Origin: JANLYC01 sp963815445
GTDB taxonomy: Bacteria > Actinomycetota > Actinomycetes > Propionibacteriales > Nocardioidaceae
Reading direction: 5' to 3'
DNA: 64,000 nt
NCBI GenBank assembly: GCA_963815445.1
Contig: CAWFGV010000011.1
Span: forward strand, 124,001-188,000
Shown: positions 29,064 through 37,945 of the stretch, one piece after another
Position numbering within the stretch: the stretch's first letter is position 1
Layout: the number at the start of each line of letters is the position of its first letter
Translations under genes and position numbers: made by a program
The notes under the pieces: model-generated
The model's input: the letters and a program-made list of their open reading frames with translations, nothing else
What the model was told of the DNA's origin: nothing
The model's database searches: none

Positions 29064-30290
29064 ATGCGCTATCGCCAGTTGTTCGCCCACCGGGAGTTCC
29101 GGGCACTCTTCGCTGCCGACGTGCTGTCCATCGCCGGGACCTACCTGGCGCGGGTCGCGGTGGCGAGCCTGGTGTTCCAACGCACCGGTTCGGCGGCCCT
29201 GACCGCGCTGACGTTCGCCATCAGCTACCTGCCGTTCGTGTTCAGTCCGTGGCTCGCGTCGCTGGCGGACCTCTTTGCGCGCCGATCACTCCTCATCGGT
29301 TGCGACCTCGCCCGCGCCGTGTGCATTGCCTTGATCCTGGTCCCCGGCATTCACCTGGCTGCTGTCTGGGCGCTGCTCTTCGCTGAGGCAATCTGGCGGA
29401 TCCCGTGGGGTGCCGCCCGACTCGCGCTGCTGTCGGACATCCTCCAGGACGAACTCTTCCCGGCGGGCAATGCGCTGGTCTCGTCGAGCCGGCAGGCGCT
29501 CCAGGTCGGCGGGTTCGCCGTCGGTGGCGTCGCCGTGGCGGTCATCGGTGTCCGCCAGACCCTCGCGATCGACGCGATCAGCTACGTCGTCTCGGCAGCA
29601 ATCGTGGCGGCCGCGGTGCGAGCTCGACCGGCGGCGTGGAGATCGGACGGCGTCGAGCAGGCCAAGCGCCCTGGCACGTGGCAGTCCACCCGTCAGGGCA
29701 TTCGAACCGTGGTGGGGTCGCCGCAGCTGCGGCGGCTGTACGCGCTTCTCGCGCTCGGTCCTGCCGTGGTGATCATCACCGAAAGTCTCGCGGTGCCGTT
29801 CGCCGCTGAGCTCGGCGGTCGGGTAACGCTGGCCGGGCTCATCATGGCGGCGCCACCGCTGGGCACCGTCGTCGGCCTCATCGTGCTCGGAAGACTGCCG
29901 CTGTCGCGGCAACGGCAGCTGGTGACCCCGCTGGCGATCGGATGCGGAATCACGATCGCGCTGACAGGTTTCGTCGCAATGCTGCCAGGCGCCGCAGTCC
30001 TCGTGTTGGTGATGCTGGTGCTGGCCGGCGGTTGCGTGAGCTACATCAGCACGATCCAGGCCGACATCAGCGTGTTGATCCCGACGGCCCTCCGAGGCAG
30101 GTTGTTCGGGCTCGCGAACGCGGTCCTGCAGCTGGCACAGGGAGGCGCGATCGTGCTGGGCGGACTGCTGGCAGCCAACGCGCACGTCGACGAGGCGTTG
30201 CTCGTGCTGGCCGCCGTCGGAACAGCGGCGATCGCACTGGTCGTGCGGTCCGAGCGACAGCCGCACGCGGCGGCCGAGCCCGGCGGCTGA
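29064..30290 (+). CDS. MFS transporter, EntS-like (MFS_3)
   Basis: Membrane protein of 408 residues with about 12 helices. The start FAHREFRALFAADVLSIAGTYLARVA is typical of the EntS/MFS_3 group of exporters, and ASLADLFARRSLLIGCD is motif A. A 20-residue polar loop splits the two halves. No siderophore or antibiotic genes lie nearby, so the cargo is open. The ATG at 29064 follows a weak AGG. It diverges from yaaA. Confidence 0.85.
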   Translation: MRYRQLFAHREFRALFAADVLSIAGTYLARVAVASLVFQRTGSAALTALTFAISYLPFVFSPWLASLADLFARRSLLIGCDLARAVCIALILVPGIHLAAVWALLFAEAIWRIPWGAARLALLSDILQDELFPAGNALVSSSRQALQVGGFAVGGVAVAVIGVRQTLAIDAISYVVSAAIVAAAVRARPAAWRSDGVEQAKRPGTWQSTRQGIRTVVGSPQLRRLYALLALGPAVVIITESLAVPFAAELGGRVTLAGLIMAAPPLGTVVGLIVLGRLPLSRQRQLVTPLAIGCGITIALTGFVAMLPGAAVLVLVMLVLAGGCVSYISTIQADISVLIPTALRGRLFGLANAVLQLAQGGAIVLGGLLAANAHVDEALLVLAAVGTAAIALVVRSERQPHAAAEPGG

Positions 30291-30311
30291 CGAGGCGGCT
30301 GACCAGGTGAG

Positions 30312-31709
30312 TCAGCCGACGCCCGCCGGAAGCTTCTCGAGCGCAGCCGCGACCGCGTCGCGCAGCTCGGCGTCGCCCCAGTCGTGGTCGATGATCGAGC
30401 CGGAGAGATAAGCGTCGTACGCCGGCAGGTCCAGATGTCCATGACCGCACAGCGCCGTCAGGATGACCTTCTCCTCACCGGTCTCCTTGCACCGCACTGC
30501 CTCCTCGACGGCAGCCGCCAGAGCGTGGGTCGGTTCCGGCGCCGGCAGGATGCCCTCGGTGCGGGCGAACAGCACGCCCGCTGCGAAGCACTCCGTCTGC
30601 GGCTTCGCTGTGGCCTCCATGTGGCCTTCCTCGTAGAGGTGGCTGATCAGCGGGCTCATCCCGTGGTAGCGCAGCCCACCTGCGTGGATCGGGTCGGGCA
30701 CGAAGTCGTGGCCCAGGGTGTGCATCTTCATCAGCGGCGTCATCCCGATCGTGTCGCCGAAGTCGTACGCGTAGGTGCCCTGCGTCAAGGAGGGACAGGC
30801 GGCGGGTTCGACCGCGCGGACGACCGGATCCATCCGACCCGCCCACTTCTCCCGCAGGAACGGAAACATCAGTCCGCCGAAGTTCGATCCGCCCCCCGTG
30901 CATCCCACCAGCAAGTCCGGGGTCTCGCCGATCTTCGCCAGCTGGAGAAGCGCTTCCTCCCCGATGATGGTCTGGTGCAGCAACACGTGGTTGAGCACGC
31001 TGCCGAGCGCGTAGTTGATGGTCGGGTCCTGCGCGGCCACCTCGACCGCTTCGCTGATCGCGATGCCGAGTGACCCGGTGGAGTCGGGATGCTGGGCCAG
31101 GATGCTCCGACCGGCCTCGGTCAGATCAGACGGGCTCGGGTGCACAGTGCCGCCGAACGTCTCGATCATGATGCGGCGATAGGGCTTCTGGTCGTATGAC
31201 GCCCGCACCTGCCATACCTCGCAGGCCAGGTCGAACTGTGCACACGCGAACGCCAAGGCCGTACCCCACTGACCGGCACCGGTCTCGGTGGTGAGCTTTT
31301 TGATACCCGCCTTGGCGTTGTAGAAGGCTTGCGGCACGGCGGTGTTGGGCTTGTGCGAGCCGGCCGGTGACACGCCTTCGTACTTGTAGTAGATCCGGGC
31401 CGGAGTCCCGAGCGCCTTCTCGAGGCGGTGCGCCCGGAACAACGGGCTCGGTCGCCACAACCGATACACGTCGAGCACTTCTTCGGGTATGTCGATGTAC
31501 TGGTCGGTGGAGACCTCCTGCATGATCAGGTCCATCGGGAACAGGGCGGACAGGTCGTCTGGGCCAACGGGCTGTCCGGTGCCGGGGTGCAGGACCGGTG
31601 GTGGCGGTGTCGGTAGGTCGTGGAGGACGTTGTACCAGCGCGTCGGCATCTCGTCCTCGTCCAGCAGGATCTTGTGGCGCAGGACGTCTGGAGCGGGGGA
31701 AGGGCTCAC
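30312..31709 (-). CDS. Tryptophan synthase beta-like protein, TrpB2 type
   Basis: PLP enzyme of 465 residues that joins indole and serine. The extra N-terminal 60-residue part and the motif GSHKPNTA (PLP lysine) mark the TrpB2 class, which acts without a stable TrpA partner. GCTGGGSNFGG is the phosphate cup. It is not near other trp genes. AGGAG precedes the GTG at 31709. TrpB2 is thought to salvage free indole, and a phosphoserine-using variant also exists. Neither can be chosen here. Confidence 0.9.
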   Translation of the reverse strand: MSPSPAPDVLRHKILLDEDEMPTRWYNVLHDLPTPPPPVLHPGTGQPVGPDDLSALFPMDLIMQEVSTDQYIDIPEEVLDVYRLWRPSPLFRAHRLEKALGTPARIYYKYEGVSPAGSHKPNTAVPQAFYNAKAGIKKLTTETGAGQWGTALAFACAQFDLACEVWQVRASYDQKPYRRIMIETFGGTVHPSPSDLTEAGRSILAQHPDSTGSLGIAISEAVEVAAQDPTINYALGSVLNHVLLHQTIIGEEALLQLAKIGETPDLLVGCTGGGSNFGGLMFPFLREKWAGRMDPVVRAVEPAACPSLTQGTYAYDFGDTIGMTPLMKMHTLGHDFVPDPIHAGGLRYHGMSPLISHLYEEGHMEATAKPQTECFAAGVLFARTEGILPAPEPTHALAAAVEEAVRCKETGEEKVILTALCGHGHLDLPAYDAYLSGSIIDHDWGDAELRDAVAAALEKLPAGVG

Positions 31710-31874
31710 GGGGTTCTCCTGATCAGCTCGATGGCCGGGCCCTCAGCCTCGCATCACACCGGCGCCTCGTCCAGCGTCCGGGTCACGATCCGAGAGCACC
31801 TGGTCCGGTGGGCCAGGCTCGCCCACTAGGGTGGTGAAACGCTGCCGGTCACCAGTCAGGAAGGGGCTCCATTC

Positions 31875-33317
31875 GTGCCTCGACGTCGCGTCAAACTGCA
31901 CGACGTGGACGGAGCTTCGTTCACCGAGGGAATGGCGACCATCGCGAAGGAGCAGGACGTCCCGAGCGAGTTCCCCGCCGCCGTGCTGGCCGCCGCTCAG
32001 CAGGCCGCCGCGAACCCGCGGCTCCCTGACCTCGACCGCACCGACGTCCCTTTGGTCACGATCGACCCCGATGACTCGATGGACCTCGACCAGGCTCTTC
32101 ACATCGAGCGCAGAGACGGCGGCTACCGGGTGTACTACGCGATCGCCGACGTCGCAGCGTTCGTCGAACCCGGCGGTGTCATCGATGACGAGGCAAACCG
32201 GCGAGGTCAGACGCTGTACGCGCCCGGCTCCCGTATCCCGCTGCACCCGCCGGTGCTGTCCGAGGGCGCAGCCAGCCTGCTACCCGGGGAGATGCGGCCC
32301 GCCCTCCTGTGGACGATCGAGCTCGACGACGCCGGAGAAGGCACGAACGTCGACGTCAAGCGGGCTCGGGTCAGGAGTCGAGGGCGCTGGGACTACCCGG
32401 GGGTGCAGCGGGTTCTCGACAACGGCACTGCAGATGAGGTGTTCGTGCTCCTGAAGGAGGTGGGACAGCTCCGACTTCGCCGCGAGCAGGAGCGCGGTGG
32501 GGTAAGCCTGCCGCTGCCCGAGCAGGAGGTCGACGTCAGCCGAAACGGTTGGTCGCTCGTCTACCGCCAGCTGCTCGAGGTCGAACAGTGGAATGCTCAG
32601 ATCTCACTGCTCACCGGTATGGGGGCAGCGGAGATCATGCTCTACGGCGAGGTCGGCATCGTTCGGACGTTGCCACCGGCTCCTGAGCACGCCGTGGCGC
32701 GGCTGCGCCGTACGGCCGCTGCCCTGCACCTGGAGTGGCATCCCGATGTCGAGTACCCCGACTTCGTTCGTTCGCTGGACCCCAACACGCCAACGGGTGC
32801 CGCGATGGTGCACGCCTGCACGAGCCTGTTGCGAGGGGCGGGTTACGCCGCCTTCGACGGAGGAATTCCCGACCACATCGAGCATGCAGCGCTCGCGTCG
32901 GAGTACGCCCATGTGACAGCGCCGCTCCGCCGGCTGGTCGACAGGTACGCAGGTGAGGTGGCGGTGGCGCTGTGTGCTGACGTCGACGTGCCCATCTGGG
33001 TCCGGACCCGGCTGTTGGACCTTCCCAAGGTGATGGAGGCGTCCGACCGTCGTGCTCACCAGTTCGAGAGTGCGGTCATCAGCCTGGTCGAGGCAGGGGT
33101 GCTCTCCGGACACATCGGAGCCACGTACACCGGCGTCGTGACCGATGTCGACCATGACGACCCGACCAGGGGTTCCGTGGTCCTGCACGATCCGGCTGTC
33201 GAGGCAACGCTGTCGTCGGCAGGGACTGCGCTGCCACTGGGCGTAGAAGTCAGAGTTCGTCTGGTGGAAGCCGACCTGGGCGCCCGTCGGGTGCGCTTCG
33301 AGCTCGTCCCCGACTAG
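31875..33317 (+). CDS. RNB-domain ribonuclease (RNase II/R family)
   Basis: 3'-5' exoribonuclease of 480 residues. The catalytic acid cluster is in VTIDPDDSMDLDQAL (about 60-75). The YAIADVAAFVEPGG strand and the SEYAHVTAPLRRLVDRY segment are RNB signatures. It lacks the N-terminal cold-shock domains and the full C-terminal S1 domain of RNase II and R, which is usual in actinobacteria; a short OB-like tail remains. GGAAGGGG precedes the GTG. Divergent from trpB2. Confidence 0.92.
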   Translation: MPRRRVKLHDVDGASFTEGMATIAKEQDVPSEFPAAVLAAAQQAAANPRLPDLDRTDVPLVTIDPDDSMDLDQALHIERRDGGYRVYYAIADVAAFVEPGGVIDDEANRRGQTLYAPGSRIPLHPPVLSEGAASLLPGEMRPALLWTIELDDAGEGTNVDVKRARVRSRGRWDYPGVQRVLDNGTADEVFVLLKEVGQLRLRREQERGGVSLPLPEQEVDVSRNGWSLVYRQLLEVEQWNAQISLLTGMGAAEIMLYGEVGIVRTLPPAPEHAVARLRRTAAALHLEWHPDVEYPDFVRSLDPNTPTGAAMVHACTSLLRGAGYAAFDGGIPDHIEHAALASEYAHVTAPLRRLVDRYAGEVAVALCADVDVPIWVRTRLLDLPKVMEASDRRAHQFESAVISLVEAGVLSGHIGATYTGVVTDVDHDDPTRGSVVLHDPAVEATLSSAGTALPLGVEVRVRLVEADLGARRVRFELVPD

Positions 33318-33428
33318 TACCTCGGCCGGGCACGTCCTAGGACCAAGGTTCCATACCGGAACAGACCTCTCCTCCGCGACCGTAGGGGTGAGCCCGCAGT
33401 CCGGGCCGTCGATCCGAGGAGAGCCGTC

Positions 33429-33921
33429 ATGAGAATCGTCACCACCACCGTCCGCAACATCGTCATCGCCGTGTCAGCGGTCGCCGCCTTGGCTGGTGGA
33501 GGACTCGCCGGCCCTCCCATCGTGGCGGCCGTGGTTCACGACGGTGCTCCGTCCGGCCAACAGGTCCACGAGCCGGGGGATGACCGTGGTAACCACGCGG
33601 AGCCCGGTGATGACCGTGGTAACCACGCCGGAGCCCGGTGATGACCGTGGTAACCACGCGGAGCCCGGTGATGACCGTGGTAACCACGCCGAGCCCGGTG
33701 ATGACCGTGGCAACCATGCGGAGCCCGGTGATGACCGTGGCAACCATGCCGAGCCCGGTGATGACCGTGGCAACCATGCCGAGCCCGGTGATGACCGTGG
33801 CAACCATGCCGAGCCCGGTGATGACCGTGGTACCCATGCCGAGCCCGGTGATGACCACGGCACCGAGGTCGAGCCCGGTGATGACCGTGGCAGCCATGGC
33901 CACGGTGGCAACGACGACTGA
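33429..33921 (+). pseudogene. Secreted 10-residue-repeat protein with a +1 frameshift
   Basis: An ATG with GAGGAGAG upstream opens a protein with a signal peptide (1-34, ending near VAAVV) and then EPGDDRGNHA repeats. After two units one extra G near 33630 shifts the frame and a stop follows at 33639-33641. In the shifted frame nine more units continue to the TGA at 33919-33921, ending HGHGGNDD. In all, eleven 30-bp units span 33570-33900. The Asp/His-rich repeats could bind divalent metals, but that is only a guess from composition. The shift could be an error, decay, or slippage in a repeat tract that switches the protein length. Confidence 0.7.
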
Positions 33922-33933
33922 GCTGGATGGCCG

Positions 33934-33979
33934 AGGATCCGACTCTCACGTGGCCAGGGCGACGTGAGAGTCGGATCCT
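33934..33979. terminator. 18-bp-arm inverted repeat, third copy of the hairpin family
   Basis: AGGATCCGACTCTCACGT (33934-33951) and its exact complement (33962-33979) with a 10-base loop. Its outer half matches the element at 7070 and 8176 (AAGGATCCGA then TCTC). It lies between the repeat-protein gene and rnpB, where it can end the upstream message. Confidence 0.7.
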
Positions 33980-34001
33980 TAGGCCGCGATAGGCTGCTGC
34001 A

Positions 34002-34480
34002 GCGGGCGAGCCGACCGGGCGGCCGCGGGGTCGGGCGACATCCTTCACGGACTGAGCCAGACCTCGAGGAAGGTCCGGACTCCCCAGGGCAAGGTGGTGG
34101 GTAACGCCCACCCGAGGTGACTCGCGGGACAGTGCCACAGAGACAGACCGCCAGCGGCCACGGCTTTGTGTCGACGACGTCGTCACAGATTCGTGGTGCG
34201 GGTAAGGGTGAAACGGTGGTGTAAGAGACCACCAGCGCTCCGGGTGACCGGGGCGGCTGGGTAAACCCCACCTGGAGCAAGACCAAGAAGGGCTGCCGGC
34301 GTCGCTGGTAGCCCGCGCAGACGCACCGGCCGTTCGCGGTCGGGTCGGGCGGCCCGCCTGAGTCTGCGGGTAGGTCGCACGAGCGTGCCGGTGACGGTGC
34401 GCCCAGATGGATGGCTGCTCAGGGCCAGACCGTGAGGTCAGGCTCCCAACAGAATCCGGCCTATGAGTCGGCTCGCCCGC
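34002..34480 (+). ncRNA. rnpB: RNase P RNA, bacterial type A
   Basis: Catalytic RNA that trims tRNA 5' ends. The P4 core GAGGAAGGTCCGGACTCC near the 5' end and the matching ACAGAATCCGGCCTA near the 3' end are diagnostic. P1 is formed by GGGCGAGCCGAC (from 34004) with GTCGGCTCGCCC (ending 34478). TAGGCT at 33990-33995 plus six bases puts the transcript start at 34002, in agreement with the pairing. The ends are good to a few bases. Confidence 0.95.
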
Positions 34481-34543
34481 ACTCCGCACCGGCAGTTTGC
34501 TGCGGACCGTGAGAGTTTTGCCCACGAATGGGTATCTCAAGGC

Positions 34544-35599
34544 GTGAGGTTGCGCACGGTGTCCCCGAACCAGCCGGGCTGGACGCGACAGCGTGCCGGC
34601 AAGGGTTTCGTCTACCGCGACGAAGTGGGCGCGCGCCTCAACGGTCAAGACGTCGATCGGATCAAGTCCCTCGTCATACCGCCGGCCTGGCGGGAGGTGT
34701 GGATCTGTCCGCATCCCAGCGGACACATCCAGGCGGTCGGCGTCGATGACGCCGGCCGCCGGCAGTACATCTATCACCCGGTCTGGCGCCAGCAGCGCGA
34801 CGCGGCGAAGTTCGACCGGATCCTGCAGATGGCCAAGAAGCTCCCGAAGGCGCGGGCCGTCGTCGCGGCCCATCTCCTGGACCGGGAGGATGAGTCGACC
34901 GTCACCCGCGAGCGCGTGATGGCGTGTGCGGTGCGGTTGATGGACATCGGCTACTTCCGCATCGGAAGCGACGCGTATGCCGAGGAGCACGGCAGCTACG
35001 GGCTCACCACGCTGCTCAAGTCGCACGTCCGCAGGCGGGACAGCGCGCTCGTCTTCGCCTTCACCGGCAAGTCGGGGATCGCCCACGAGATTGCGGTCGA
35101 CGACCCCGACGTGAGCAGGGTGGTCGACCTGCTCCGTCGCCGGCGGGGCGGCGGTGAGGAGCTGCTCGCGTTCAAGGACGGCCGGAGCTGGCGCGACGTG
35201 ACCGCCGACGGTGTGAACGCGTACCTCCTCGAGCTGTTCGGCGGTGATGTCACGGCCAAGGACTTCCGCACCTGGCACGCCACCGTGATCGCCGCCACCG
35301 CGCTCGCGGAGGATCCCAACCCCGGCACCACCAAGACCGCCCGCCGCAAGGCGATCCGGCAAGCCGTCGTCGAGGTGTCGGAGTATCTCGGCAACACGCC
35401 GGCCATCGCCCGGAACTCCTACGTCGATCCGCGGGTGCTGGACCTTTACGAGGACGGCACCACGATCGCTGCGGCGCTGCGGCGCGCACCCAAGCAGCAG
35501 CAGCGACGCCAGGAACACATCGAGCGGGCGGTGCTGCGGATGCTGTCGCGCGCACCGAGCTCGAGCGAACGCGCTTCCCGTGCCCGGCGGGCGGCGTGA
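34544..35599 (+). CDS. DNA topoisomerase IB (poxvirus-like)
   Basis: Type IB enzyme of 351 residues that relaxes supercoils through a 3'-phosphotyrosine. It begins with the family's VRLRTVSPNQPGWTR. The catalytic Tyr lies in AIARNSYVDPRV; conserved Arg, Lys and His residues are in MDIGYFRIGSDAYAEE, FTGKSG and DFRTWHAT. I start at the GTG at 34544, since an upstream in-frame ATG at 34463 falls inside the 3' end of rnpB. There is no good ribosome site. The stop overlaps the PIG-L start by four bases, tying it to the following cassette. Confidence 0.92.
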   Translation: MRLRTVSPNQPGWTRQRAGKGFVYRDEVGARLNGQDVDRIKSLVIPPAWREVWICPHPSGHIQAVGVDDAGRRQYIYHPVWRQQRDAAKFDRILQMAKKLPKARAVVAAHLLDREDESTVTRERVMACAVRLMDIGYFRIGSDAYAEEHGSYGLTTLLKSHVRRRDSALVFAFTGKSGIAHEIAVDDPDVSRVVDLLRRRRGGGEELLAFKDGRSWRDVTADGVNAYLLELFGGDVTAKDFRTWHATVIAATALAEDPNPGTTKTARRKAIRQAVVEVSEYLGNTPAIARNSYVDPRVLDLYEDGTTIAAALRRAPKQQQRRQEHIERAVLRMLSRAPSSSERASRARRAA

Positions 35600-36345
35600 C
35601 CGCGGTGCGTGGCCGCCAGCCGGTGACACCACCGTCGGAGTACGCCGCGGCGTGGCGACAGCAGGCCGCAGAGCTGGACCAGGCCGCCCCGGCTCAGGCT
35701 CTTGGCCTGGGACGGGGGGAGGTGGTCCTCGTCCTCGGCGCCCACCCGGACGACGAGACCTTCGGGCTGGGAGCCACCATCGCCCAGCTGGCGTTCGAAG
35801 GGGTGGAGGTGCACATCGTGACGATGACGGTGGGAGAGGCGGCCTTGAGCCACATGGGCAAGCAGGTGCCCGGGCTGCCGTCGAGACGCCATACGGAGTT
35901 CGAACGAGCCTGCGCTGCGCTCGGCGCCGCCAGCTGGACGATCGTGGGGCTGCCGGACTCGGGGTTGGCGGCGCGGGCGGACGACGTCCACGCCGTCGTG
36001 AGCGCGTCCGTCCGCGTGCATGCCCCAGTCCAGCTGTTGACCACCTGGTGGCGGGATCCCCACGAGGACCACGCCGTCGTGGGTGAGGCCGCCCGACGTG
36101 TCGCAGCCGACACCGGCTGCGGGGTTTTCGGTTACCCGATCTGGGCACAGCACTGGTCCGACCCAGCACTCCTCACGGAAGCCGCCTCAGTGACCATGTC
36201 GACCACCTCGCCTGCCGCCCGCGACGCGCGCGCGGCCGCGACCGCCTGCTACTCCTCGCAGACCACACCGCTCGCCGACGACCTCGAGGCCATCCTGCCC
36301 GCAGACATGCTCGCCTGGGACCTCGAGCTGCTGGTGGGGACATGA
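35596..36345 (+). CDS. PIG-L/LmbE-type N-deacetylase
   Basis: Zinc-dependent deacetylase fold of 249 residues; relatives remove acetyl from GlcNAc-type groups (MshB, PIG-L). The metal motif is LGAHPDDETFG (near 50), with the second half WRDPHEDHAVVGEAA. No signal peptide or membrane segment. Four-base overlaps at both ends place it between topoisomerase IB and a NodS-like methyltransferase. I infer that it deacetylates the product of the downstream glycosyltransferase. MshB itself is unlikely because no mycothiol genes are around. Confidence 0.88.
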   Translation: MTAVRGRQPVTPPSEYAAAWRQQAAELDQAAPAQALGLGRGEVVLVLGAHPDDETFGLGATIAQLAFEGVEVHIVTMTVGEAALSHMGKQVPGLPSRRHTEFERACAALGAASWTIVGLPDSGLAARADDVHAVVSASVRVHAPVQLLTTWWRDPHEDHAVVGEAARRVAADTGCGVFGYPIWAQHWSDPALLTEAASVTMSTTSPAARDARAAATACYSSQTTPLADDLEAILPADMLAWDLELLVGT

Positions 36346-36932
36346 GCCTCGTGGACGAGCCGCCCGCACGCCTTCCCGACTTCGACGCTCTCTACAACGC
36401 CGATCCGGATCCCTGGCAGGTCGCCTCGACGTGGTACGAGCAGCGCAAGCTTGCGGTGTTGCTCGCCGCGCTGCCGCTGCCGCGCTACGCCCGGACCTGG
36501 GAGCCAGGCTGCGGCCCCGGCGTCACGACGACGGCGCTGGCGAACCGCACGGGCGAGCTCATCGCCACCGACAGCTCGCCGGCCGCGGTCGCCCTCGCGG
36601 TCGAGCGATGCAAGGGACTGAGCCACGTCACTGTCCGCCGTTCGGCCCTTCCGGCGGTCCCGGTGACGCCACCGGTCGACCTCGTGGTGGTCGCGGAGTT
36701 CCTGTACTACGTCAGGGACCTGCAGGCTGCCCTCGAGTCGCTGTGGTCGGTCACGGCGCCTGGTGCACACATGGTGTTCCTGCACTGGGCGCATCGTCCG
36801 GATGACGCGTTCCGCTCCGGACCCGACATGCATGCCCAGATCGCGATCGACGCGGTGGACCGCAACGCGTTGAGGCTGGTGTCACATGCCGACCAGGACT
36901 TCACGCTCGACATCTACGAGGCGACCGCATGA
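36342..36932 (+). CDS. NodS-like SAM-dependent N-methyltransferase
   Basis: A 196-residue class I methyltransferase. The opening FDALYNADPDPWQVASTWYE and EPGCGPGVTTTAL (SAM loop) are characteristic of NodS, which N-methylates the freed amine of de-N-acetylated chitooligosaccharide in rhizobia. Next to a PIG-L deacetylase this order of steps (deacetylate, then methylate) makes chemical sense here too. It overlaps both neighbours by four bases. Real substrate unknown. Confidence 0.87.
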   Translation: MSLVDEPPARLPDFDALYNADPDPWQVASTWYEQRKLAVLLAALPLPRYARTWEPGCGPGVTTTALANRTGELIATDSSPAAVALAVERCKGLSHVTVRRSALPAVPVTPPVDLVVVAEFLYYVRDLQAALESLWSVTAPGAHMVFLHWAHRPDDAFRSGPDMHAQIAIDAVDRNALRLVSHADQDFTLDIYEATA

Positions 36933-37945
36933 CCGGGAGCGTGCTGGGCCTGTGCGACGGCGCCGTGTCGGTCGACAAGATCCGCAGCTCCGCGGACGCG
37001 ATGCGCGGCTCTCTCAACGAGCTCGCCGACCGCGGACGCGATCTGTGGACCGGTACGCTGGCCGCTCTCACCGACGCCCTGGTCGAGGTTGGTCGGACCG
37101 ACCTGTGCCTGGCCCGGCTGATCGAGGGCCACAGCGACGGGCTCCGCATCCTCGACCAGGCCGGACAACGACCACAGCCGGGGGTGTACGGCGTCTGGGC
37201 CTCCAAGTCCGTCGGCACCGGTCTGGTGGCGGAGCCGGTCGAGGCGGCCGACGGGGTGGGGAGTGGTTGGCAGCTTCGTGGCGAGCTTCGATTCGCCTCG
37301 GGCGTCGATCTCATCGACCGGGCGCTGGTTCCCGCGATCGTCGATGGCGCGCATCACGTCCTGCTCGACGTGCCCGCCGACCTCGGCAAGCCCGACCGTG
37401 GCTCCTGGCACACCTCGGGAATGGACGCAGCCAGGACCTACACGATCCACGTCGACGCGCAGGTCACGGACGCGCACCGGGTCGGGGATATGGACTTCTA
37501 CCTGAACCGACCCGGCTTCGTGGTGGGTGGACTCTGTGTGGCCGCCGTGTGGGCAGGCGGCGCGCAACACGTCCTGGATGTCGTGTCGACCAGCCTGCGC
37601 GCATTTCCGACGACCCCGCATCAGCTGCGGCGACTCGGCGTGATCGAGCAGGCGGTCTGGGCAGCCCGTGGCCTGCTCTCCCGGACCGTCTCGCGGATCG
37701 AAGGCCTGCCGCAGGACGCGGTGGGTCGTGAGGCCGCGATGGCCAGGACCGCCGTCGTACAGGCTTGCGACACCGTGCTGGACGAAGCTCGTAGCGTCGT
37801 GGGACCAGCCGGGCTGAGCCGGAACGTGCGATTGGCCCGCGCGCTCGACGACCTGACCATCTATGTCCGCCAGCATCACATCGATGCTGCCCTCGCCGCG
37901 CTGGGAGAGTCCGCGCTCACGAGTCACGAAATGTTGGCGGGTTGA
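36929..37945 (+). CDS. Acyl-CoA dehydrogenase-like protein, divergent
   Basis: A 338-residue protein of the acyl-CoA dehydrogenase superfamily, shorter than the usual 380 or more. The N-terminal helical part is weakly conserved, the middle beta domain is recognisable (GVYGVWASKS to WHTSGMDAARTYTIHV), and the C-terminal four-helix bundle follows. I cannot find the FAD-binding RG..Q-type and catalytic Glu positions with confidence, so it may not oxidise acyl-CoA at all. Part of the overlapping four-gene cassette. It could act on an acyl chain or on an N-linked group of the glycan. Confidence 0.75.
   Translation: MTGSVLGLCDGAVSVDKIRSSADAMRGSLNELADRGRDLWTGTLAALTDALVEVGRTDLCLARLIEGHSDGLRILDQAGQRPQPGVYGVWASKSVGTGLVAEPVEAADGVGSGWQLRGELRFASGVDLIDRALVPAIVDGAHHVLLDVPADLGKPDRGSWHTSGMDAARTYTIHVDAQVTDAHRVGDMDFYLNRPGFVVGGLCVAAVWAGGAQHVLDVVSTSLRAFPTTPHQLRRLGVIEQAVWAARGLLSRTVSRIEGLPQDAVGREAAMARTAVVQACDTVLDEARSVVGPAGLSRNVRLARALDDLTIYVRQHHIDAALAALGESALTSHEMLAG

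Noticed and set aside
30312..31709. Ordinary TrpB of a trp operon
   Set aside because: The extra N-terminal part, GSHKPNTA context and absence of other trp genes mark it as TrpB2.
34463..34543. ATG at 34463 as start of topoisomerase IB
   Set aside because: It lies inside the 3' end of RNase P RNA, and the family starts at the downstream VRLR strand.
33536..36169. Long minus-strand open frame of 877 codons opposite the repeat gene, rnpB and topoisomerase IB
   Set aside because: It arises because the 30-bp repeats and GC-rich codons keep all frames open. It crosses rnpB antisense and shows no domain; its sequence is low-complexity Arg/Pro/His.
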